Below the pieces are notes generated by a model. It worked only from the letters and a program-made list of their open reading frames with translations, was not told the DNA's origin and did not search any database. DNA of 15,558 bases from an uncultured Oscillospiraceae bacterium (GTDB taxonomy: Bacteria > Bacillota_A > Clostridia > Oscillospirales > Oscillospiraceae), in assembly GCA_944387745.1 (NCBI GenBank), contig CALXGD010000143.1:1-15558 (forward strand), read 5' to 3'. Positions 6,944-12,581 of the stretch are shown here, one piece after another (positions within the stretch are counted from its first letter, which is position 1; each line of letters opens with the position of its first letter). The position numbers were made by a program, and so were the translations under genes.

Positions 6944-8080
6944 TCAGTTGCCATACCGCTCCTGAGTGGCCATGAAGCTCTGCATCTCGCTGTACGTGTG
7001 GAAGAAGTGGTGCAGATTATCGTCCCCCAGGACATAGTAGTAGTAGGATGTGCTCTCCGGGGACATCGCCGCCTGAATGGACTCCAGGCCGGGGTTTGCA
7101 ATGGGCCCGGGGGTGAGTCCGGGATAGAGGTAGGTGTTGTAGGGAGAGTCAATGGAGCGGTCCGCGTCTGTAGGCACCTGCCCACCGTTGATATAGGCCA
7201 GGGTGGCGTCAATTTGCAGATAGCCGTTGGTCCCGGCAGAGGAGTTGGGGTTGTTGAGACGGTTATAGATGACTGAGGAGATATTGGAGCGGTCTGTGCT
7301 GTCGGTCTCCTTCTCGATCAGAGAGGCCACAGTGACAATTTCATGGATCGAACGGCCGCTGTCCCAGATCTCCTGGCGCATGTCATCTGTCACCATTTCG
7401 TCAAAACGGACCAGCATCTTGTTGATGACATAGAGAGGATTCTCCGGCGTGGTGAACTCATAGGTGTCCGGATAGAGATACCCCTCCAGCCGGTGATAGT
7501 CTCCAAGGTCGATATCCTGTAGGAAGGAGAAGGCGTAGTCGTGGTTAGCGGCCATGTCCTGCAGGGACTCCAAACTGGTGACCACGTTGCGCTCATACAG
7601 CAGGGAGAAAATCTGATCAATGGTGTATCCCTCCGGGATGGTCACCCGGATGGTGGCTTTGCTGGCGGAGTTGGCGCTCATACCGGAGAGAAGGGCCCGA
7701 TAGTCCATATCTGTATCCAAGGTGAAGGTGCCGGCCACTACGTCGTCTTTGTCGCCAGTGAAGGTGGCAAAAAGACTGAAGAGAAATTTATACTCAATGA
7801 GGCCGTTTTTCTTCAGCATGTCCACCACATCGCTGAAGCTGTCATCCTGGGAGATGGTGACGGTGACGGACTTCGGCTCCTTATTTAGCGCCAGGACGTC
7901 ATTGGCGGCAATCCAGCCCACACAGGCCAGCAGCGCAGAGATGCCGATGACAAAGATCACATAGAGCACGGCAAAGCTAACTGTGGAGCCGCTCCGCCCT
8001 CGATTGGTCCGGTTGGAGCGGGAAGAGGACCGGTCGCGGCGCTCCGAGGAATCGCCGGATCGGCGTTGTGCTTGAGCCAT
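6944..8080 (-). CDS. mltG: endolytic murein transglycosylase MltG (YceG-like)
   Basis: The 378-residue protein has a basic, Ser/Arg-rich cytoplasmic N-terminus (1-32), one membrane anchor (about 33-58) and an extracytoplasmic YceG/MltG domain. The LysM-like part is at about 70-140. The catalytic region is ASLIEKETD, with Glu256 at the position of the catalytic Glu of E. coli MltG. IYNRLN, LQIDATLAYINGG and PYNTYLYPGLTPGPIANPGLESIQAAMSP follow as in the family. It cuts nascent glycan strands and sets their length. The start at 8080 is preceded by TAGGAG. It heads the minus-strand mltG-trhP-alaX run. TATAGT at 8146-8151 could be a -10, but no convincing -35 is visible. Confidence 0.95.
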   Translation of the reverse strand: MAQAQRRSGDSSERRDRSSSRSNRTNRGRSGSTVSFAVLYVIFVIGISALLACVGWIAANDVLALNKEPKSVTVTISQDDSFSDVVDMLKKNGLIEYKFLFSLFATFTGDKDDVVAGTFTLDTDMDYRALLSGMSANSASKATIRVTIPEGYTIDQIFSLLYERNVVTSLESLQDMAANHDYAFSFLQDIDLGDYHRLEGYLYPDTYEFTTPENPLYVINKMLVRFDEMVTDDMRQEIWDSGRSIHEIVTVASLIEKETDSTDRSNISSVIYNRLNNPNSSAGTNGYLQIDATLAYINGGQVPTDADRSIDSPYNTYLYPGLTPGPIANPGLESIQAAMSPESTSYYYYVLGDDNLHHFFHTYSEMQSFMATQERYGN

Positions 8081-8121
8081 AGGGTCAACTCCTAACAGAG
8101 AAAAATTTTTGCTCCAGGGGA

Positions 8122-8149
8122 ACCTGGGACAGGGGGGTGCCATAGACTA
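8122..8149 (+). promoter_or_regulatory. candidate mother-cell sporulation (sigma-K/sigma-E-type) promoter
   Basis: AC at 8122-8123, a 17-bp spacer and CATAGACTA at 8141-8149 fit the sigma-K pattern AC-N17-CATANNNTA. No good sigma-A pair is visible here. The predicted start is near 8157, about 50 nt before the cysteine-rich small gene. The match is to a short consensus and is not proof. Confidence 0.5.
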
Positions 8150-8205
8150 TACCAGAACGTGGGGATGAGAGCTTCTCCCCGCGAGGCAAGTGAGGTGAAA
8201 CAAAC

Positions 8206-8361
8206 ATGTGCTGTGGGAATAACGGGTTCGGCGGAAACGGCTGCTGGTGGATCATCCTGCTGATCATCATCCTGTGCTGCTGCTGTGGCAATGGGAACAG
8301 CTGGAACAACAGCGGCAGCGGCTGCGGATGCGGCGGCTGTGACAATGGCTGCGGCTGCTGA
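8206..8361 (+). CDS. small Gly/Cys-rich membrane peptide, sporulation-type
   Basis: This 51-residue ORF starts at ATG 8206 with GAGGTGA eight bases upstream. It encodes MCCGNNGFGGNGC, a short hydrophobic helix WWIILLIIIL, then CCCCGNGN and a Gly/Cys tail ending CGCGGCDNGCGC. Twelve of 51 residues are Cys and about a third are Gly. The layout (Gly-rich head, short aliphatic anchor, Cys-rich tail) resembles short proteins annotated in Clostridia as 'chorion class high-cysteine' proteins, and in its membrane segment the YjcZ-type sporulation peptides. It has its own terminator and a candidate sigma-K-type promoter, so it is a stand-alone transcription unit. A role as a disulfide-cross-linked spore-coat or envelope component is inferred. 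Confidence 0.75.
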   Translation: MCCGNNGFGGNGCWWIILLIIILCCCCGNGNSWNNSGSGCGCGGCDNGCGC

Positions 8362-8379
8362 GTACTCAAAGGAGGGGAG

Positions 8380-8403
8380 AGCGGGGCGAAAGCCCCGCTT
8401 TTT
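8380..8403 (+). terminator. rho-independent terminator of the cysteine-rich gene
   Basis: An 8-bp stem (AGCGGGGC/GCCCCGCT) with a GAAA tetraloop is followed by a T-tract on the plus strand. There is no U-tract on the minus side, so it is oriented for the small plus-strand gene. Confidence 0.88.
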
Positions 8404-8409
8404 CCATTT

Positions 8410-8997
8410 CTAGAATAGAAATTGTGTACTCTCTGTCAGCAGAATCTGCACCCGCTGGTCATGGACTTCCCGCGGAACATGCTCTTGCAGGCTGCAATCC
8501 CGGCACAGGCCCACAGTGAGCCCGGAATAATGCTCCAGCCAGCGGTCGTAGTATCCCCCGCCGAAGCCCAGGCGGTAGCCCTCCCGGTCATAGCAGACCG
8601 CGGGAACCAGGGCCAGGTCAATTTCTGCTCTCTCCAAAAGGGGGGCATGCTCCGGCGGCTCCCAAATGCCAAAGGGAGCCTGAACCAGCGGGATCTCCGG
8701 CTGATAAAGTCGGATCTCCATGCCATGTCCCGGAAGCATTCTGGGGAGCCCTACCTGCTTTCCCAGGGCGGTCAGATGCCGGACCAAGGGGCCGGTCTCC
8801 GGTTCCCGCCCAGGAATTCCCCAGAACAGGAACAGGACCTGGGCACACTGGACCTGGGGCAGGGCGAGGAAAGCGGAAAACAGGCGGCGGTCGCTGGCCT
8901 GAAGCTCCTCTGGGGACAGCAGAGAGAGCTGCCTGCGGACACTCCGCCGCAGGGCCTGCTTTTCCTCAGCAGGTGTGGGTGTAGTAGATATGATCAT
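8410..8997 (-). CDS. 5-formyltetrahydrofolate cyclo-ligase
   Basis: The 195-residue cytosolic enzyme converts 5-formyl-THF to 5,10-methenyl-THF with ATP. The N-terminal EEKQALRRSVRRQL basic segment fits the ATP/folate-binding start of the family. The C-terminal YRLGFGGGYYDRWL is the hallmark glycine loop, followed by TVGLCRDCSLQEHVPREVHDQRV, where homologues have the QxxxxLPxExHD block. The start at 8997 lies inside the end of the preceding DJ-1-type gene (32-nt overlap). The nearest GGAGG is about 15 bases upstream, so translational coupling is likely. It is the last gene of the minus-strand wecG/DJ-1 group. The stop is followed by a hairpin without a minus-strand U-tract. Confidence 0.93.
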   Translation of the reverse strand: MIISTTPTPAEEKQALRRSVRRQLSLLSPEELQASDRRLFSAFLALPQVQCAQVLFLFWGIPGREPETGPLVRHLTALGKQVGLPRMLPGHGMEIRLYQPEIPLVQAPFGIWEPPEHAPLLERAEIDLALVPAVCYDREGYRLGFGGGYYDRWLEHYSGLTVGLCRDCSLQEHVPREVHDQRVQILLTESTQFLF

Positions 8998-9517
8998 CGA
9001 CAGCTTTGGCGGCCTCCGGACCTTTAAGCGCTTCAATCAGCGTCAGGCCGAAGTCAAAGGATGAGCCACAGGCGTGCCCGGTAATGAATTTTCCATCCAG
9101 CACAGTCCGGGCCTGGGATACAACTTCCGCGCGGCCCAGCTGATCCTGGCGGGCGGGATAGGCGACGGCCCTGCGCCCGTCCAGCAGCCCCCAACGGGCC
9201 AGCAGGGTGGGACCTGCGCACAGGGCGGCCAGCCAGATGCCTCTCCGGGCGGCCTCCTGAATGAGAGAGGAGACTCGGTTGTCCGCCCAAAGGCCGTCTA
9301 CTCCGCCCTTACCTCCGGGGAGCACCAGCATTTCCGCCTGATCCAGATCCACCTGAGAGAGCTCCAGATCGGCGCAGACTGTGATGCCGTGTCCGCCGGT
9401 AACCGTCCCGCCGGACAGGGAGACCAGCGCAACCTCCGCCTTTGCCTGCCGGAGCAGGTCGGCGGGCACCAGGGCCTCTGACGCCTCGAAGCCGGGGGCC
9501 GGCCGAGTATGGACCAG
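8966..9517 (-). CDS. DJ-1/PfpI family protein
   Basis: The fold is the class-I glutamine-amidotransferase-like DJ-1 type: PGFEASEALVPADLLRQA with the conserved acidic Glu near the N-terminus, LVLPGGKGG, and the nucleophile elbow AALCAGPTLLA with its reactive Cys, then SFDFGLTLIEALKG. Such proteins act in oxidative or carbonyl stress, as deglycase/chaperone-like proteins or as peptidases; the exact activity is not shown. The start is odd. The frame is open to a TTG at 9568 and an ATG at 9559, neither with a ribosome binding site, while a perfect AAGGAGG (9526-9532) lies inside the frame, eight bases before CTG 9517. Starting at this CTG gives 183 residues and puts the GFE motif at the usual distance from the N-terminus. 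The downstream gene overlaps it. Confidence 0.85.
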   Translation of the reverse strand: MVHTRPAPGFEASEALVPADLLRQAKAEVALVSLSGGTVTGGHGITVCADLELSQVDLDQAEMLVLPGGKGGVDGLWADNRVSSLIQEAARRGIWLAALCAGPTLLARWGLLDGRRAVAYPARQDQLGRAEVVSQARTVLDGKFITGHACGSSFDFGLTLIEALKGPEAAKAVDDHIYYTHTC

Positions 9518-9577
9518 TATGAAAACCTCCTTATGTTGAAACACAAACTGCGGCAGCATGTGCCGCAAAAAAGCGGA

Positions 9578-10318
9578 TCAAAGGACTTCCTGCCGGTTGC
9601 GTCCGCCCAGCCGCCGGCCGGCGGCCTTGAACAGCACCAGAGGGAGCTTGGCCATACGGCCCGCCCGCTTGGGTTCCTTCAGCAGGCGGTAGGCCCACTC
9701 CATGCCCGCCTGCTGCCACTTCTCCGGGGCCCGCTCCACATTTCCGGCGAATACGTCCAGACATCCGCCCAGGCCGATGGCCAGCTTGGCCCCGGTGAGC
9801 AGACCGAAGCGGGCGATCCACTTTTCCTGCTTCGGGGCACCCAGACAGACAAAGAGCAGGTCGGGCCTGGCTTGGGCCACATCCCGGGCCATCGGGTCGG
9901 AGTCCTTGAAGTAGCCGTCGTGGACGCCGCACAGGACAATGTTGGGGTGGGTCTCTAAAATTCGGCGGCCGGCCTCCTCCGCCACACCGGGCTTAGCCCC
10001 CAGAAGAAAGAGCCGCCCCCCCATCTCGTTGAGCGCATCCAGCATATCGCAGGCAAAGTCGAAGCCGGCCACACGGCCCTTTAGAGGTGTACCCAAAATT
10101 TGGGCGGAATAGACGACCCCAATGCCGTCTGGAAGCACCAGGTCCGCCTGATTGAGAATTTTTTGAAAGACCAGATCTTTGTCCGCGGCTAAAATAAACT
10201 CCGGGTTGGGGGTAACTACATAGTGAAAGGAGTCGGAACGGAGCAGTGCTGCGCCGGCCTGCCTTGCCTCCTCTCGAGTCAGATCATCAAACTGAATTCC
10301 TAAAATATTGATTTTCAA
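9578..10318 (-). CDS. WecG/TagA/CpsF family glycosyltransferase
   Basis: The 246-residue GT26 enzyme carries TPNPEF (Thr36, Asn38) and LPDGIGVVY with Asp64, matching the substrate-binding and catalytic Asp positions of TagA. FLLGAKPGVAEEA, LLFVCLGAPKQEKW and the basic C-terminal region RLLKEPKRAGRMAKLP (membrane-associating in the family) follow. It transfers a sugar, often N-acetylmannosamine, to a lipid-linked precursor of teichoic acid or another cell-surface glycan. The acceptor here is unknown, as no other cell-wall polymer genes are adjacent. The start is TTG 10318 with GGGAGG eight bases upstream. It heads the minus-strand group with the DJ-1 and cyclo-ligase genes. Confidence 0.93.
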   Translation of the reverse strand: MKINILGIQFDDLTREEARQAGAALLRSDSFHYVVTPNPEFILAADKDLVFQKILNQADLVLPDGIGVVYSAQILGTPLKGRVAGFDFACDMLDALNEMGGRLFLLGAKPGVAEEAGRRILETHPNIVLCGVHDGYFKDSDPMARDVAQARPDLLFVCLGAPKQEKWIARFGLLTGAKLAIGLGGCLDVFAGNVERAPEKWQQAGMEWAYRLLKEPKRAGRMAKLPLVLFKAAGRRLGGRNRQEVL

Positions 10319-10441
10319 GCAAGGTTCCTCCCTGAAAACTGGGAAATGCAGAGAGGGCGATTCCTGGGGTTATTTCAATTTTTTGTGCGCTTTTACTTCT
10401 GCAAATAGTGGAAACTGCCCTCAAAATTATAGTTTGAAACA

Positions 10442-10468
10442 CAGAGGGGAGTTGGAAGTTCCCCTCTG
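10442..10468. repeat. inverted repeat in the wecG leader
   Basis: A 9-bp perfect stem (CAGAGGGGA/TCCCCTCTG) with a 9-nt loop lies just downstream of a candidate minus-strand promoter. No T-tract follows on the plus strand and only TGTTTC on the minus. It could be a leader hairpin of the wecG transcript. Confidence 0.6.
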
Positions 10469-10476
10469 AGCACCCT

Positions 10477-10505
10477 ATTCTACCATGAACCGCGGAAAAA
10501 GTCTA
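10477..10505 (-). promoter_or_regulatory. candidate promoter of the wecG group
   Basis: On the minus strand, TAGACT (10500-10505), a 17-bp spacer and TAGAAT (10477-10482) would start transcription near 10470, leaving about 150 nt of leader. A TATAAT nearer the gene (about 10428-10433) has no matching -35. Confidence 0.4.
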
Positions 10506-10555
10506 TGAAAAAGGTGGAAACAATAGGGAAAATTCGATAAAGTTCCGGTGCAGCA

Positions 10556-10584
10556 TTGACGGGAGAGAGATTCCGCACCATAAT
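10556..10584 (+). promoter_or_regulatory. plus-strand promoter toward the structured leader and pyruvate-kinase-like gene
   Basis: TTGACG (10556-10561), a 17-bp spacer and CATAAT (10579-10584) predict a start near 10591. The transcript would run about 245 nt before the ATG at 10835 and would include all the hairpins at 10604-10713. Confidence 0.6.
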
Positions 10585-10598
10585 AAAGGTCAAGGCAT

Positions 10599-10676
10599 AA
10601 AAAGTGGGGCGGCTGAGTTAACCAAAAGCCCACCGCCCCACACACACCAAGGTGAGCCGGGAGCCTTACCCCGGCC
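10599..10676 (-). ncRNA. candidate small RNA (about 78 nt), unclassified
   Basis: A minus-strand transcript from the TTGATT-N17-TATAAT promoter would begin near 10676. It would form a first hairpin (GCCGGG, loop GTAAGGCT, CCCGGC; 10675-10656) and end in a second hairpin with a 9-bp GC stem (10641-10633 with 10612-10604) followed directly by U5 (10603-10599). No ORF of note is enclosed. Promoter, structure and terminator are complete and compact. I do not recognise it as 6S, SRP, tmRNA or a known riboswitch. The first hairpin's stem can extend by seven more pairs if the start lies a few bases further upstream. Confidence 0.55.
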
Positions 10677-10713
10677 ACCTTGATTATATCAGTGTAAGGC
10701 AGAGAAATCAAGG
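10604..10713 (+). other. plus-strand structured leader with possible pseudoknot and alternative stems
   Basis: Read on the plus strand, hairpin A is 10604-10612 with 10633-10641. Hairpin B has 13 bp plus one bulged A (10648-10661 with 10670-10682) and an 8-nt loop AGCCTTAC. Seven loop bases (10663-10669) are exactly complementary to GTAAGGC at 10694-10700, which would make a pseudoknot. CCTTGATT (10678-10685), part of hairpin B's 3' arm, can instead pair with AATCAAGG (10706-10713). Two exclusive states plus a pseudoknot resemble a riboswitch-like leader. The same complementarity exists on the minus strand, so the functional strand is not settled. Confidence 0.45.
10683..10711 (-). promoter_or_regulatory. 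promoter of the candidate minus-strand small RNA
   Basis: On the minus strand, TTGATT (10706-10711), a 17-bp spacer and a perfect TATAAT (10683-10688) form a near-consensus sigma-A promoter. The 8-bp inverted repeat CCTTGATT/AATCAAGG covers both the -35 and the -10 elements and could be an operator. Confidence 0.7.
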
Positions 10714-10777
10714 ACACAGGCCGCAAGGGAAAGAACATGTATGAAATTGTGAAAATAGAATCTCAGCTTTTGGGCTG

Positions 10778-10810
10778 TTTCCGCCCCTTAGAGTATGGGA
10801 ACGGCGGAAA
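10778..10810. repeat. inverted repeat upstream of the pyruvate-kinase-like gene
   Basis: TTTCCGCC (10778-10785) pairs with GGCGGAAA (10803-10810), with further CC/GG pairing inside. It ends 24 nt before the start codon. No T-tract follows. Confidence 0.6.
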
Positions 10811-10834
10811 AGAGATTGTATAGGGGAGACAGAG

Positions 10835-11836
10835 ATGGAACTGTATGGCACATTGGGGGGCTCCTGCACGCAAAGGGATACCCTGGAAAAACTTTTCCGT
10901 GCAGGAATGACCGGCGTGAGACTCAATCTCTCTCACACTGCCCTGGCGGAGTGTATTCCTCTGCTGGAGGGAGTGATGCGGCCGGCAGCTCAGGCCGCAG
11001 GGGTACATGCCCAGCTGATCCTGGACCTGCAGGGACCGGAGCTGCGGGTGGGCCGCCTGCTGGAACCGGTTTTTCTGGAGACAGGGGGACAGGCTGTCCT
11101 CGGTCGGGGCGGACTCCCGGTTCCGCCGGGCGTGATCCAGGCGGCGGAGCCTGGGGATCAGATCTCGTTGGACGACAGCGCCCTGCTTCTCACCGTGGAG
11201 AGGGCTTCTGAAGCGCAGCTTATCTGTCGAGTAGAGCGGGGCGGCTGGCTGAAAAGCCGCAAAAGTATGGCGCTGCTGGAAAAGGATGTGGACGCCCCTG
11301 CGCTCACCCAAGAGGACAGAGACAATCTGGCTCTGGCTGGAAAGTGCGGCGTGACCCACATTTTGCAGCCGTTTGTGCGGGGAAGAGAAGATATTGCCGC
11401 GCTTCGGACCGCTCTACAGGAGAATGGTCTGGAACAGGTACAGATTATGGCTAAAATTGAAAATCGCCGCGGCTTAGAAAAATTAAATGAAATTATTGAG
11501 GCGGCGGATATCATCTGTATTGCCCGGGGAGACCTAGGGAACAGTATTCCTCTGTGGGAGCTGCCCACGGTGCAAAAGGGCATCGCCGCCCGGTGCCGGG
11601 CCGCCGGCAGGCCCTTCTTTGTGGTGACGCAGCTGCTGTGGTCCATGGAGGCGCGGGCGGTGCCTACCCGGGCGGAGGTGTGCGACATCTATAATGCCGT
11701 ACTGGACGGCTCCTGCGCCCTGATGCTTACAGGGGAGACCGCCGCGGGGCGGTATCCGGTGGAGGCAATGGAGTATTTGTCCAAAACTGCCCGCTGCGCA
11801 CTGCGCGATCTGGAACGAAAGGAAATATGGATATGA
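10835..11836 (+). CDS. short, divergent pyruvate-kinase-like protein
   Basis: At 333 residues it has the pyruvate kinase barrel but lacks the C-terminal allosteric domain of the usual 470-590-residue enzymes. Conserved: GVRLNLSH (Arg29, Asn31, Ser33), Asp64, AKIENRRGLEKLNEI (Lys207, Glu209), ARGDLG (Asp233), VVTQLLWSM (Thr265), PTRAEVCDIYNAVLDG and GETAAGRYPVEA. Changed: the DTKGPEIR block reads DLQGPELR, losing the K+-site Thr and the adjacent Lys, and GDLGVEIP reads GDLGNSIP. The lid (B) domain at about 75-160 is poorly conserved. It may be a real but altered pyruvate kinase or a paralogue using another enolpyruvyl or keto-acid substrate. The start has GGGGAG about seven bases upstream. The stop overlaps the following oxidoreductase, so the two are coupled. 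Confidence 0.85.
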   Translation: MELYGTLGGSCTQRDTLEKLFRAGMTGVRLNLSHTALAECIPLLEGVMRPAAQAAGVHAQLILDLQGPELRVGRLLEPVFLETGGQAVLGRGGLPVPPGVIQAAEPGDQISLDDSALLLTVERASEAQLICRVERGGWLKSRKSMALLEKDVDAPALTQEDRDNLALAGKCGVTHILQPFVRGREDIAALRTALQENGLEQVQIMAKIENRRGLEKLNEIIEAADIICIARGDLGNSIPLWELPTVQKGIAARCRAAGRPFFVVTQLLWSMEARAVPTRAEVCDIYNAVLDGSCALMLTGETAAGRYPVEAMEYLSKTARCALRDLERKEIWI

Positions 11837-12423
11837 AAAAAATTTTGTTTGTAAACGCCTGTATGCGGGGGCCAGAGCGCTCCCGCACCTGGAAGCTGTG
11901 CCAGGCCTTTCTGGAGGCCTGCAAGACCCACTGGCCGGAGGCGGAGATTGCGGAGCGGGATCTGACCGCCGCCCCCTTGCCGGTGCTCACCGCGGCGCTG
12001 GATGGGCAGCGGCACCAGCGGTTCCAGGAGAACCCCCGGGACCCCGTGCTCGCCCCCGCCCATGAGGTGGCCCAGGCGGACCTGGTGGTGATCGGGGCTC
12101 CCTATTGGGACCTGGCTTTTCCGGCGGCCCTGAAGGTCTATTTGGAGTGGGCCAGTATGCTGGGAATCACCTTCCGCTACACCCAGGAGGGGCAGCAGGT
12201 GGGCATGAGCCGGGCCCGGGCCCTGGTCTACCTCACCACCGCCGGGGGACCCATCGGGGAGCAGAACTACGGCTTCCAGTACCTCCAGGGCCTGGGGCGG
12301 ATGCTGGGCATCCCGGAGGCCCACTGCGTGGCGGCGGAGAACCTGGACGTGTGGGGCTGCGACCCGGAAGTCATTGTGGAGGAGGCCCGGGAGCGGGCGG
12401 TCCGGCTGGCACAGAGTCTGTGA
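11833..12423 (+). CDS. NAD(P)H-dependent FMN oxidoreductase, flavodoxin-like fold (AzoR/NQO type)
   Basis: The 196-residue protein begins MKKILFVNACMRG, with the FMN-phosphate-binding first loop rich in Arg/Ser (RGPERSRT). It has APYWDLAFPAALKVYLEWASMLGITFRYT, the flavin-binding and active-site block of the Flavodoxin_2 (AzoR, NAD(P)H quinone reductase) family, and VYLTTAGGPIG. It probably uses NAD(P)H to reduce quinones, azo compounds or flavin. Two in-frame ATGs exist. AAAGGA lies three bases before 11827 and nine before 11833, so 11833 is chosen; it overlaps the preceding stop as ATGA. Pairing with the pyruvate-kinase-like gene is unusual, and no shared pathway is evident. Confidence 0.88.
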   Translation: MKKILFVNACMRGPERSRTWKLCQAFLEACKTHWPEAEIAERDLTAAPLPVLTAALDGQRHQRFQENPRDPVLAPAHEVAQADLVVIGAPYWDLAFPAALKVYLEWASMLGITFRYTQEGQQVGMSRARALVYLTTAGGPIGEQNYGFQYLQGLGRMLGIPEAHCVAAENLDVWGCDPEVIVEEARERAVRLAQSL

Positions 12424-12460
12424 GGCGGTTGGGAAAATTCCAGAAGTTTGCAGAAAACCC

Positions 12461-12488
12461 TTGTATTTTCAGGAGATATGACTAAAAT
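12461..12488 (+). promoter_or_regulatory. candidate promoter of the SLH-domain gene
   Basis: TTGTAT (12461-12466), a 16-bp spacer and TAAAAT (12483-12488) lie about 95 bp before the gene. The -35 is weak and the -10 good. Confidence 0.4.
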
Positions 12489-12506
12489 AAGATTATGCGG
12501 AGTCTG

Positions 12507-12542
12507 GCCCGGCCCTCACTCCCTGCACCCCCGCGGCCGGGC
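12507..12542. repeat. GC-rich inverted repeat in the SLH gene leader
   Basis: GCCCGGCC (12507-12514) pairs with GGCCGGGC (12535-12542) across a 20-nt loop. There is no T-tract. It may be a leader hairpin of the surface-protein mRNA or a leftover of transcription stop after the oxidoreductase. Confidence 0.5.
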
Positions 12543-12581
12543 GGCCTCTGAAAAAATGGAGAGAAAAAGGAGTGCAGAACC

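Noticed and set aside
10475..10738. 87-codon minus-strand ORF in the intergenic region
   Set aside because: No ribosome binding site or recognisable protein features. It runs across two promoters and GC hairpins that explain the sequence better.
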